The notes beneath the pieces were generated by a model, which worked only from the letters and a program-made list of their open reading frames with translations, was not told the origin of the DNA and did not search any database. A stretch of 64,000 nucleotides of DNA. Origin: Thamnaconus septentrionalis. Lineage: Eukaryota > Chordata > Actinopteri > Tetraodontiformes > Monacanthidae. Position numbers and translations under genes: made by a program. Shown here in pieces: positions 28,801-38,716 of the stretch. The stretch lies in contig CM020509.1 of NCBI GenBank assembly GCA_009823395.1, forward strand, positions 9,914,001-9,978,000. The letters run 5' to 3'. Numbering within the stretch: the first letter of the stretch is position 1; each line of letters begins with the position of its first letter.

Positions 28801-29928
28801 GATTGAGCAGTCAGTGTTAATTACACCAGTGTGAATTATTCATTATTCGCTAAGTGACTCAATGAAATATAAATGGCTCCGGTCAATAGTTGCCAACACT
28901 TGAGATGACTTTGGACTCCCTCTGGGCAGATTTGGGAGCCAGTGATAGGATGCCTCAGATATGCCAGAGCACAAATGACATCAGAGTTAAATCTTAAGCA
29001 GCTTGCGCTGAGTCAGACCCAGATTCATTTTACCGCAACAATTATCATCAGCGTCCTCTGTCTTGACTGGCCACCAACCAAAGCACGAATTGCGATTTTA
29101 GCATAAACATTCAAGGAGCAACATAAAAAGTTTTTAACACTTCTTTTTATTGTTGTTTATTAGTTTGTACTTGGGGTCCCCACTTTTAAAGGCCAACCGT
29201 CTGAGATCTAGGGGCATCTAGTGGGAAGAAAGTGTGTTGCAGCATGTGTTGGCATTGATTCCTGATTTTTGATGTCCATTCGGTTCCAACATTTTTCTCG
29301 TAGCAGCCGAAATGCCAGAGTAAAATAGTGAAACCCCAAGCAGATCTCCATATAAGTGGACCTGCTATTTGTGCAATAGAAATGCTTATTATTAGCAAAT
29401 TAACATACAGTAATAAATATTTTTAATGACTATCTGACTTACAGTCACCAGACATATGTATTTTATTTCATTTTAATCAGAACACTCAAGTTGACCAGTA
29501 TGTTTGGCATTTAAAATGTACACCAATTAAATTATTCACCTGATTTTAAACTGTGGCCTGTTCCTCTGACAGCTGGGAATTCTTTATCGCGCTTCATTTT
29601 GAAAATTTTCTTCTTTTGTTTTTAACGCTATACTGACATATGTCTGCGAACAGAGTTTGGAAACAGGATCCCGCCGTTGACGTTTACGACCGTTTAAATT
29701 AAAATAGTGTCCATACGCCATCTTGTGGTGAAAAGTGATTAGTGCGCTTTATCTATCGGAAGTTTTTTTTCCACCTATATGACGTCAATAGACTGCACTG
29801 AGAAGAACAGTAGATTTCGATCTGAACATATACATTAGAAAATGTCAAGAAGTTAAAATATAATTGAATGACCGAAAGGAAATAAGGCTTGTTCCAGTCA
29901 ACTTAAATAGTACTTTCAGAGATCTTAC
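19801..29928. other. Gene-free stretch between fgf13 Y exon and f9
   Basis: No exon could be supported. It holds an inverted-repeat element at 23789-24187, a CA repeat near 27115-27140, and pieces resembling common fish MITE-like repeats near 22500-22740, 26385-26800, 27890-27930 and 29185-29340 ('cacctagtgg', 'catctagtggg' and 'tgtgacatcaca' blocks). The 28780-28990 stretch is complex and repeat-free and might be a regulatory element; this is a guess. Confidence 0.5.
23789..24187. mobile_element. MITE-like element with terminal inverted repeats, copy 1
   Basis: The left end reads ttaaaggtcccgcattatcc, and the right end, read backward, is ttaaaggtcccatattatgc. It contains a palindromic 'tttgtgacatcaca' block and no coding capacity. 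The copy at 39441-39777 has related ends and the same internal block, so this is a short non-autonomous dispersed element. No clear target-site duplication is visible. Confidence 0.7.
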
Positions 29929-30040
29929 CAATTTAGAATGCAAGTATTTTAAGAGATAAACATCCGCAGCCAAACAGAACATGGCATACAGTTTAAGAAA
30001 GTGGATAAATAAAAAAAATAGATTTAAAAACTAAAGAAAT

Positions 30041-30043
<3 letters not shown>

Positions 30044-30085
<42 letters not shown>
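30044..30085. repeat. CA dinucleotide microsatellite in the relic f9 5' flank
   Basis: About 21 CA units. The equivalent place in the downstream copy (about 31130) has only a short A-run and 'cacacc', so the repeat expanded after the duplication, or contracted in the other copy. Confidence 0.93.
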
Positions 30086-30087
<2 letters not shown>

Positions 30088-30902
30088 CAGAGCAGACCTG
30101 GGTAAATCGATCGATTTGAACTACTGAAAGAGAAAATTGGCAAACAGAATCTGTACTTTGGAGTGATGGGAGGCGGGACTTAAAAGCGATTGATTGACAA
30201 TCCCCTCCCCAACCGGTCACCAAAACTTTGCTGAGACGTTACCGCGACGGCCCTCCGACACGATTTAGGTCTGTCATGTGGCCCGTTGCAAAAATGAATT
30301 GTCCGCCCCTGGCTCAATGGAGTTTCCTTTTGTTCCCACATCACCATCTGAAAAGTGAGAAATTAATCATTTTAAATACTTTTGGATGAGAGGCGAAACG
30401 TCTTCAAGATCACAAGAACAAGTCCAGTTGCCCTAACTCAACCCTTCCACCATTGAGGATGATTGTCAGTCTCTGTATGTGGCCCTCTACTGACCTGGCA
30501 CCCTCCTTCACCCTTAGACCAGTGGGATAGGATCCAACACCCAGAGAGATCAGCCGAGATAGAAACTGTATTGATCAGAGTATTTGGCCAGAAATACTCC
30601 AGTTGGGCAGAATTCATTCCCTCTGTGAAAGCCTAAAATGGTCAGATGGATTAAAAACTGTTGCGTTCACCTTCATCACCATGATGGTGAGAAGCAAGTG
30701 GGTCAGATTTTGGGTGCACTATCCCTCTAAGGAGCTGCTTTTTCACATTATTATTTTTTTATTTATAAACATTACAATTACATTTTATCTCATTTGTATA
30801 GTCGTGCGATTATTGCAACCACTTCATTTGGGGTTTGTTAAGTGTTATAAATCAATAAAATAAAGTTATTATTTGTAAATCAAGTTGTATAGCTAACATG
30901 TT

Positions 30903-30975
30903 GAGGCTGGGGGTCCGGGCTGCTCCTCCCCGACTCCGTGTCCTCTGAGCTCACGGACGCCCTCTGCTGTTTGCT
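30903..30975 (-). pseudogene. Orphan fragment of mcf2 exon 26
   Basis: On the minus strand, after an acceptor-like ttctctccag, it reads SKQQRASVSSEDTESGRSSP followed by DPQP. It duplicates most of mcf2 exon 26 (39107-39206) but keeps one more base, so its frame stays open across the point where the exon in place is shifted. It lacks the 3' part of the exon and a donor, and it lies upstream of f9, so it cannot be part of mcf2 transcripts. Confidence 0.8.
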
Positions 30976-31357
30976 GGAGAGAACAACACACGTAACCTAA
31001 AAAGCTGCAATTTAAAATGGAAAGTATTTTAAAAGATAAACATCCACGGTTAACAGAACATGGCATAAAGATAAAGAAAGTGAAAATAAAAAAAAAAGAA
31101 TAGATTTACAAAATAACAAACTAAAAAAAAAACACACCTGAGAGTATATTTTTAAATGATGTAAAACCTGCACTGGGAAAAACCAGGATTTCGAGGCAAC
31201 TTGAGTAACATAAACACACAGTGGGCCAGTACATATGTGGGCTGACACACTTTCCTTTGAACTACTGAAAGAGAACATGTGCAAACAGAATCTGTACTTT
31301 GGAGTGATACTCAGAGTGTGTGTGAGTGTGAGTTCTCAAACAGCAGAGTCGTTTGGG

Positions 31358-31421
31358 ATGGAACTCTTGTCCTCGTTTTTCCTGTGCTGGTTGCTGATAG
31401 ACGCCCACCTGGACTATGGAG
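31358..31421 (+). CDS. f9: f9 exon 1: signal peptide
   Basis: Begins [20 protein letters not shown], with a hydrophobic core ([12 protein letters not shown]) typical of a secretion signal, and ends in phase 1 before gtattatt. The ATG was chosen because it directly precedes the hydrophobic core and the phase fits exon 2. An upstream in-frame ATG at 31235 would add about 40 residues with no signal character. Confidence 0.8.
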
Positions 31422-34400
31422 GTATTATTTCTCCCTCTCTTAAAGACAATCACAACATCTCCAACTGATTCATCGTCCTTCATTTGTACCAGTTTGAAGC
31501 ACAATCTGTTTGGGCGCCGCTGAATTTTGCTCTGTTGTCTTAAGATTCCGCTCCGACTTGGACGTCACTTTTCGTGTCCAGTGAGACGGCTGACGGTGTT
31601 CTTCAGAGGCACAGACGCGCAAACACGGGCGTGTTTGAAGAACTGCGGGAGGGCAACTTGGAGCGAGAGTGTCTGGAGGAGCAATGTGACCTGGAAGAGG
31701 CCAGAGAATTCTTTGAGGACGATGAGAAGACTGTGTGTATTTACTTACGGTTATAGTTTTTCTTTTTAAATTCAAAAAATAACATGGATTTAACACAACA
31801 TATTTTATTTGTGTTTCTGGTGATAAACTGTATTTTTTAGATGGCATTCTGGATGGGATATATAGGTATGACTAATGATGAACATGTTTGCAATCTTGAT
31901 ATGTCACTATGAATACAATCTTCCATCTGAAAATCTCTGTTCCTCTCCAGATGGCAACCAGTGTAACTCCAGCCCCTGTCTGCACCAGGGCTCATGCACA
32001 GACCAACTTGGCTCCTACGTTTGCACCTGTCCATCCGGATTCACTGGCAGGAACTGTGAGATCAGTGAGTGGACGGCTTGTTTCCTCATATAAAAATTGA
32101 TCTAAATGAATGAGATTATCGGGCCATATTTGCTAAATCATCGGCGAACATGGGCTCTAATGTCAACTCATCTCCGTCTCTGCGGACAGACATCCACCCT
32201 TTCCCCCTCTCCACTCGCCAAATGGAATCAGCGCCTCACCCCCTTCGTCCCTTCACTTTTAGGTTACAAAACTGGACTGTAAACAGCAGCCAAACTTGTC
32301 TGTGGGTGGAAAGAATGACGCTGCATTGACTGGAATTTTTTTTTTGCGGTACTAAAATGATGAACGTTTAGACAATTTTCTAGGGTCAGAAATAAAATCA
32401 ACTTACTTGGTCAAGTTATTAAGACATAATAAAGAATTTATGGATCTATGGCTGTGGAGGAAAATTAGATACCATCAATGGTGCAGCCACAGCACAGTCC
32501 ATCTGTAAAATCTTGAACTATGTCACACGTATTAGTGATTCAATGACATGACACTGTCAAGCCACCTGCAGTTGATTTGCAAAGGAAAACACTGCACGTT
32601 CTCTCACAGAAACACCGGTGAGCATGCCAGCCAGGGTTCTAATGCAAGAGTCCAAATAGTACCGTATGCGCAGCTGTGAGGGGATTTTTATATTAAATTA
32701 AGGATTTGACTCACCCTCAGTCATTGCAAAGCGGTGTGATGTGAACAACGGAGACTGCATGCACTTCTGCGAGTTGCTGGGAACCTTCGGGGCCAAGTGC
32801 ACCTGCGCGCAGGATACAGGCTGATGGGGGACGGGCTCAACTGCGAACCAGAATGTAACTTGCTCTTTCATGATATCTTCTAAATGTCCAAAAAATAACT
32901 GATAATTAAAAAAAAAAAAAAGATCCACGCTTTACCTCACAACACCAGCGGAGTATCCCTGCGGCCGGACAGCTCTGGCAGATGTGAGCGGCACTTCCAC
33001 GAGGTCTCTGCACGGCCAGGGAAATTCCAGCCTGCATGACAACGTCACCTCGGTCAACAGCAGCTACTCCACCACGCCACTGCCCTCCGCTTCCACTGCC
33101 GCCACCACCACTGCCACCACTGCAGTGCCTCCTACTGTGAAAAAAGAATCTGCCGAGAGCAACTTGGTGTTCGAGGAGGTGGCGTCCGGGCCCGTCAAGA
33201 CGCCACTGCACCAGCTAACACGCATTGTTGGCGGAGAGGTGGTGATTCCAGGAGAGATACCATGGCAGGTATTCAAAGTGGGAGTGATAGACACAGAGTC
33301 AGAAAGGAAAAGTCCCAGTGAGTCCTCACATCTTCTTTCTCCTTCCCGTCACACAGGCAGCCTTGGTGAGGAGGTCCAGTGGAGAGATATTCTGCGGAGG
33401 TTCCATCCTCAGCGAGCGCTGGGTCATCACCGCCGCTCACTGCCTGGTGGGGGCGCAAGGCTCCTACTACATCAGAGTGGGTAGGAACTTCTGCCATGTG
33501 GGCCACTTGATATTTACCCTGTTAGATTCCAATAAGAGGCTTTAGATGGTGCGTGACCAGTGTTTTGTGATGGAGAGCTGCAAATATCCGACCTTTTCAC
33601 CATCAGTTATCAGCCCATCGGTGAACTGAACGCCCCAACAAATGAGGAAACACCATCACTTTTCAGAAAGTGTGCACTAAGAGACAGAGTTCTGAAAGTC
33701 TGCCCTTAGTGATGTCTCAAAGGGCACTGGTACATTTATCTAGTTTGTGTAAACAACAATGATGATGGGCTCAGTACAAGTCAATCAATCAGAAAATACG
33801 TTTCTGAAGCTGAAAAGTGTCCTTATTTATGGATTGTGAAGGTGTTTTGCACCTTTGAGATCATTCATTACTGAGCTCCCTGTTGCTGATGTGGCCCTCC
33901 AAACATGCACCATTTGAGTAGCTTTCCAAAAGTAGCTGGAAGCACACGTGACCTCTGTGGAAGTCTAAAATACATCCCACGGATATAGCAACCGTCAAGG
34001 TAACCAGTTGACCTCATTTCTCACAGGTGAACACGCCGTCGACTTCCCCGAGCACACCGAGCAGAACTTGGAGGTCTCGGAGGAGCGCGTGCACCCGCGC
34101 TACAACACCAGCGAGAGCCTGAAGAACCATGACATCGCGCTGATTTACCTCGGGAGCCCCATCACCTTCTCCACCACCGTGCGGCCCGTCTGCGTGGGGC
34201 CCCGCGACTTCACCGAGTTCCTGGTGCGCGAGCACTCCCCGGCGACGGTGAGCGGGTGGGGCCTCATGCGCTTCCGGGGCGCGACCTCAAAGACCCTGCA
34301 GAAGGTGACGCTGCCCTTCACGAGTCGGACAGAGTGCAAGCGGAGCAGCAGCGCCAGGATCACGCCCTTCATGTTCTGCGCCGGATACTTGACGGAGGCC

Positions 34401-34625
34401 AAGGACGCGTGTCAGGGTGACAGCGGCGGGCCGCACGTCAACGTCATCCACGACACGTGGTTCCTCACGGGCATCGTGAGCTGGGGGGACGAGTGCGCCA
34501 AGGAGGGCAAGTACGGCGTGTACACGCGCGTGGCCCAGTACTACCGCTGGATCCAGCACGAGATGGGCTCGGCCGAGCAGGACCTCGAGTCGGACGTGGA
34601 CGTGCCCGAGGACGAGGCTGAATGA
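31358..34625 (+). CDS. f9: Coagulation factor IX (f9), eight exons, frameshifted in EGF2
   Basis: Vitamin K-dependent serine protease zymogen of blood plasma; activated factor IX, with factor VIII, activates factor X. Exons: 31358-31421, 31545-31732, 31841-31865, 31951-32064, 32721-32854, 32949-33268, 33357-33480 and 34027-34625. Every junction is GT-AG and phase-consistent. The 25-base third exon and 114-base EGF1 exon have the sizes of human F9. Domain order is signal peptide, propeptide, Gla, EGF1, EGF2, activation region, protease. About 522 residues would be expected, but exon 5 is one base short and the frame meets a stop after about 164 codons. F9 is preferred to F7 or F10 because fgf13, mcf2 and atp11c flank it. 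Confidence 0.85.
31545..31732 (+). CDS. f9: f9 exon 2: propeptide and Gla domain
   Basis: Contains a propeptide ending in a basic QRHRR furin-type site, then the Gla domain ([20 protein letters not shown], continuing [17 protein letters not shown]). The NLEREC and EEAREFFE signatures and the paired cysteines are diagnostic. The glutamates are substrates of vitamin K-dependent carboxylation and bind calcium and membranes. Phase 1 in, phase 0 out. It is 188 bases long because of extra residues before the propeptide. Confidence 0.93.
31841..31865 (+). CDS. f9: f9 exon 3: 25-base aromatic-stack exon
   Basis: Encodes MAFWMGYI plus one base, between ttttttag and gtatga. Length and content (FW-Y pattern) match the tiny third exon of factor IX, which encodes the helix linking the Gla and EGF1 domains. 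It was found from splice phase and position, as it is far too short to appear as an open frame. Confidence 0.88.
31951..32064 (+). CDS. f9: f9 exon 4: calcium-binding EGF1
   Basis: Reads [20 protein letters not shown] and onward to [14 protein letters not shown], with six cysteines and the Asp-Gly-x-Gln-Cys start of a calcium-binding EGF module. The 114-base length and phase 1-1 match the human exon. A Ser in the CxSxPC motif could carry the O-glucose known on this domain. Confidence 0.93.
32721..32854 (+). CDS. f9: f9 exon 5: EGF2 with a one-base deletion and stop
   Basis: Reads [20 protein letters not shown] and continues to the CTCAQ block. A GG expected near 32811-32813 (gcgcaggatac) is a single G. 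The frame then gives DTG and a TGA at 32822-32824. One base along, the frame continues as [13 protein letters not shown], the usual end of this EGF, and splices correctly. The exon is 134 bases, where phase 1-1 needs a multiple of three. Whether this is a sequence error or a real mutation cannot be settled here. Confidence 0.87.
32949..33268 (+). CDS. f9: f9 exon 6: activation region and start of protease
   Basis: Starts [14 protein letters not shown], the light-chain cysteine that bonds to the protease. A long Ser/Thr/Asn-rich stretch follows, with NSS and NVT sequons and a Thr/Ala run ([14 protein letters not shown]) likely to be heavily glycosylated. It ends [19 protein letters not shown], where TR-IVGG is the activation cleavage. 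Human factor IX has a similarly placed glycosylated activation peptide, but the sequence itself is not conserved. Confidence 0.88.
33357..33480 (+). CDS. f9: f9 exon 7: protease part with catalytic His
   Basis: Reads [20 protein letters not shown] followed by [27 protein letters not shown] carries the catalytic histidine. Phase 0 in, phase 1 out. Confidence 0.92.
34027..34625 (+). CDS. f9: f9 exon 8: protease part with catalytic Asp and Ser, and stop
   Basis: Begins with the GEHAV motif and has NHDIALI (catalytic Asp), [24 protein letters not shown] (catalytic Ser, with Asp at the trypsin-type S1 position) and [20 protein letters not shown]. It ends with an acidic tail ([11 protein letters not shown]) and TGA at 34623. 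Its third positions are strikingly GC-rich compared with flanking introns. Confidence 0.96.
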
Positions 34626-34733
34626 ACTCCTCGAGGGATGGTTGTATTTAAATGTAAAGAATTGAGGATGCAGTCCATAATCGTAAGGCTAGGCGGAGCC
34701 ATTGCAAGAGTAATCAAATCAATGAAAAAAGAC

Positions 34734-34739
34734 AATAAA
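34734..34739 (+). terminator. f9 polyadenylation signal
   Basis: AATAAA about 110 bases after the f9 stop, on the coding strand. It is the first canonical signal downstream and would give a short 3' UTR. Confidence 0.7.
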
Positions 34740-37723
34740 GTATTACGTTTAAATAGAAGCCAACAATTTAGCAGTGAAGTACTATAAAGCACAGAGGGAT
34801 TTTTGCTAGAATGTGTTTCGAAGAAACTTTTGTGAAACCTTTTTGGTCTATTTACACTGAAATATTAAAGCAATATCTAATAAATTTTAATCAAAATAAT
34901 GCAACGATTAAAACTCTGACTGTGTTTAGCCAGGCACATCACTACCATCTGCTGGTGAGAGGGTGTGTTGCAAGTGTTGCGCTGGGATATGGGCTGCAGA
35001 CCAACAGACTCGATAAAAGACAAGAGAGAAAAGTCGATAGACCACCACCTGGAGAATTTAGACTGAATCAAGTTTATGAAATGGAGTTTCCTTTTGTTCC
35101 CACATCACCATCTGAAAAGTGAGAAATTAATCATTTTAAATACTAAAAACAGTTATTACAATAAAGACATCATCATCAGCTGTACTATTTACCGCTGAAG
35201 AGCTGAAGGTTTAGATCAGTAGCCACCTGCTCATTGTTCGGTTGCCATGCATTTTTCATGCCAAAGCAGCTCAGAAGTCTATTTGGCTCATCAGGATACA
35301 GAATATATTGAGTAGTTTATTCTTTTGTTTTCCAGCCTGGAAATCTGTGCAAAGTTGCAGCATTTTGGATGAAAAAAAAAAAAAATTACAGGGAAGCCAT
35401 CAGATTTCTGTCAGATGAAGTGAAAAATATTTTTTGCTTGTTTTTCCCGATGTGCAAGTTAAACATTGCTCCTGTAAATATATGGAGATGTACTTTCATT
35501 CCGGGGCCGCGCAGACACTTTGAGGGGAACAACATGACAGCAAAATAAATAAATTAAAACAATACAGGAAGGGTGTAGCGCGGCGCGGCTCCTGCTGCTT
35601 TTCCCAAACTCATATCCATATCAAAGAGCGAATCAAAGGCAGCCCCTCCGCCTGGGACCCTGGCGTGATGCGGTAAAATTCATATAAGTCGGCAATCAAT
35701 ATTTAATTAAGCGCTCAACACAGAGGGTATATTTCACATTAGCTGTATGATCCCTTTTCAGGGGGAACCAGAGATTAACCGGTCCTTAATGGAGAGCAGG
35801 AAATAATCTGCCTCCGTGATGGAGGGCTGAACACGGCCTAATCTCTGGGCGTTACAACCCCCCCACTGCAAACTCCTCTGTACACACTGGCTGACAACAG
35901 TCTCCCAGAGGAATTCTGAAGGAGGCTGACAGCTTTTTTTTGTTCGGGGGAGTCTGAGGGGGAGGGAGCTCCGTGGCCTCCCTGTCAGTCTGCGGCGCTC
36001 GCTCGCTCGCTCGAGGGATAACGTTGCCATCAATCTTCGTCGCGTCTGCCTGCGTCTTACATCAGCGCCAGTGACACGTCGACTGGTGGCTGCGCGCAGG
36101 GGGGTAACATCTCCCCCGCCTCCCAAACACGCCGCAAATAAAAGGAGGTAACAGCATGAGGGAGGGAAGATGCGCTGCAGGGGAGGATGTAAAGCCGCAG
36201 CAGCAGCAGCAGCAGCAGCAGCAGGGAAGAAATGCATACATTCAGGGTTGTTTCATTTCTTTTTTCATTTAAAGGGATAGTTCACCCAAAAACTGAAATT
36301 TGGGGCCTTCTCTGAGTGGAGTGTGCATGTCCTCCCGTGTTGTAGGTGTGGTTGTGGATGATTGTCTGTGAAGGTTCTCAGTCATCCAGGTCATCTCAAG
36401 GCAGAAGGGTTGAGTTGGGGCAACTGGACATCTTGAAGACGTTTTGCCTCTCATCCGAAAGGCTTCTTCAGTTCTGAAAAGGTGTTGGAGTCCATCCCAG
36501 GTATTAACCACCAAGAGGTGAGGGTGTGACTAGGCCCCCTTGAGGAAAGGTGTAAAGAGTGGTTGAATCTTCAATGGACTCTCCAACATCTTTTCAGAAC
36601 TGAAGAAGTCTTTTGGGTGAGCGGCAAAACGTCCTCAAGATCACAAGAACAAGTCCAGTTGCCCTAACTCAACCCTTCTACCATTGAGGATGATTGTCAG
36701 TCTCTGTATGTGGCCCTCTACTGACCTGGCACCCACCTTCACCCTTAGACCAGTGGGATAGGATCCAACACCCAGAGAGATCAGCCGAGATAGAAACTGT
36801 ATTGATCAGAGTATTTGGCCAGAAATACTCCAGTTGGGCAGAATTCATTCCCTCTGTGAAAGCCTAGAATGGTCAGGCGGATTAAAAACTGTTGCATCCA
36901 CCTTCATCACCAAGATGGTGAGAAGCAAGTGGGTCAGATTTTGGGTGAACTATCCCTCTCAGGTTAGTAAAGTGCTCTATGAACATTTGCCCAGTTCAGC
37001 ATCAAAGCTAAAACACACAAGTGGAAACAAGTGATTTGCAGAAGAGCGACAATTCAAATCAAGGCCTTGTGGTTATGGCACGTTTTGGCATTTGAACTTT
37101 CTGGACTTTTCAAGAGAAAGCTGCCGTACAAAATCAAACATGACAAAATAGTTTGATGGTTGGGGGGAGGGGGGGTTAGACAGATTGCCACAAAAAGATG
37201 CCACTACGCAACGCAATAAATCATCAGGGACGGTCACGTCTTCACAAAATCTCAAACAAGTCCTGTGATTGCGATGACAACAACGACGATGAGATTGTGA
37301 TGACTTTCAAGTGCGAGCTTCACATGTGAAACAGTTTTCCCAGACGTCCAACAGTCTGTAACGCTGCAGCGGAAACATCACTTCTTGCCTGCGTGTGGTG
37401 CTGCAGACGAGAGCGGTGAAAAAGACCAAACACCAGGTTTGTCGGCAGGAAACGAGGAAGACCGAGTCCAGCCGTTGATTGTCCGACAGGTACCTTCCTG
37501 AGCCGCAGTGCAACTCCACCACCAGAGGAAACAGTGATCTCACCAGGTTGTCAAGAGGGACCAGGAAGACAAATCAGGTCAAAATAGTTCCACCTAAGTC
37601 CTGTGATGAGCTGGAGAGTGGAGGAGGAGGAGGAGGAGGAGGAAGAGCGTGACAGCCATGGCTCAGTCTGCTTCGTCTGTTCACAGGTAAAAAATCAGAG
37701 ACAGACTCTGTAGCTCTTCTTCT
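34740..37723. other. Convergent intergenic stretch between f9 and mcf2
   Basis: Separates the 3' ends of f9 (plus) and mcf2 (minus). No gene seen. It contains a fold-back transposable element (36274-36956), a GCA repeat (about 36196-36222) and a GGA repeat (about 37619-37645). The part next to 37723 should be mcf2 3' UTR, but no clear minus-strand AATAAA was found there. The 35480-35770 stretch is complex and repeat-free. Confidence 0.6.
36274..36956. mobile_element. Fold-back element with 18-base perfect terminal inverted repeats
   Basis: Ends are gggatagttcacccaaaa and its exact reverse complement. Inside, 36393-36497 and about 36583-36690 form a second, larger inverted repeat built around 'gttttgcctctcatcc' and its reverse. 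There is no coding capacity, so it is a non-autonomous DNA element. The right half also occurs at about 30381-30728, with a one-base change in the terminal repeat, as part of the relic duplication. No target-site duplication is obvious. Confidence 0.75.
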
Positions 37724-38716
37724 CTACGGAGAGCTGAGCTTCCTCGTCTTCAGGTTCCCCCCACCTGGAGGAAAACATTCAGACTGTTGAAAATCAAACT
37801 CAAGAAAATTCAGCGAGGCTCAGCTGTCATCTTGTCTCACCTCGCAGTCTGAAGGAGTGTCCCCGACTGCTGTCTCCCACGATCAGCTGCAGATTGGCAG
37901 CGGCCATGAAGCCCTCCTGTCGCCGGCTCACGTTCCTCACCAACCTCAAAGATGAGGAGAAGTCAGAGACACTTGAAGAGGGACGACGCGGCAACAGCGA
38001 AGTTTTTCACAGTTAGCTTCATCTAGGTCAACCTCAACCGTTTGTCTTTTTTTCTTGAAAGAAAACACTCTCAGATGTGCGTTCTGACTTTACTGCAGGC
38101 CTTGAATGCACAGTGGCTGAAAACTCACCAGCGGCCCTCGTTGTCTTCTCTCTGCAGCTGAATGACATCTCCGGATCTGATGGCGACGCTGTCAGGGCCG
38201 TTCTGAAGGCAGTCAGCCAGAGCCACATATCTGCCCGGAGACTGGTGACACAGGCTGCTTTTTCATGTCCATTTGTTTTAATTATAAACATTACAATTAC
38301 ATTTTATCTTATTTGTTTAGTCATGTGATTATTGCAACCAATTCATTTGTGGTTTGTTAAGTGTTATAAATCAATGAAATAAAGTTATTATGTGTATATT
38401 TATATTATATCATATTATATCACATTACATTACATTATATTATGTTATATTACGTTACATTACATTGCATTGCATTGCATTATATCATATCATATTATAT
38501 TATATTGGTATAGCAAGTTATTAGTGCCGGTAGTTGAATTTGTATTACTGCCATTGGCAGTAATAGTAGCCTCACTCTTAATATCAGCTCATGTTTGCCG
38601 TACCAGTTGCACCAGAACCTCGTCCTCCGTGTCAGACGGCTGGAGGCCGTCCTGACCTCCAGACCACTCCTCCAGATCCCCGCAGGCGTCGACCGAGTGA
38701 TGAGCTCCGGGCCAAC
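37724..38716 (-). CDS. mcf2: mcf2 exons 27-30: acidic linker, SH3 domain and stop
   Basis: Exon 27 (38604-38716) reads WPGAHHSVDACGDLEEWSGG, then QDGLQPSDTEDEVLVQL. Exon 28 (38129-38241) reads SPGRYVALADCLQNGPDSVA, then IRSGDVIQLQREDNEGRW. Exon 29 (37841-37944) reads LVRNVSRRQEGFMAAANLQL. Exon 30 (37724-37764) reads GGGNLKTRKLSSP and stops. The pattern ALADC, RSGDVIQLQ, EGRWLVRN, GFMAAANL is an SH3 fold and matches the SH3 of MCF2L (ADHEKGGPDALRVRSGDVVE). SH3 domains bind proline-rich partners. Phases are 1-0, 0-2, 2-1 and 1-stop. Confidence 0.92.

Larger units (their letters stand above)
29929..31007 (+). repeat. Collapsed upstream copy of an 8.2 kb tandem duplication
   Basis: Five blocks match 31008-39239 in the same order and orientation: 29929-30167 to 31008-31308 (f9 5' flank), 30315-30380 to 35080-35144, about 30381-30728 to 36610-36957 (part of a fold-back element), about 30737-30880 to 38254-38395 (mcf2 intron 27), and 30903-31007 to about 39136-39239 (mcf2 exon 26). 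The last block abuts the first base of the downstream unit at 31008, as expected for head-to-tail tandem copies. Only about 1.1 kb of 8.2 kb remains, with f9 itself deleted. The 147 bases at 30168-30314 match nothing else noticed here. Confidence 0.85.
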
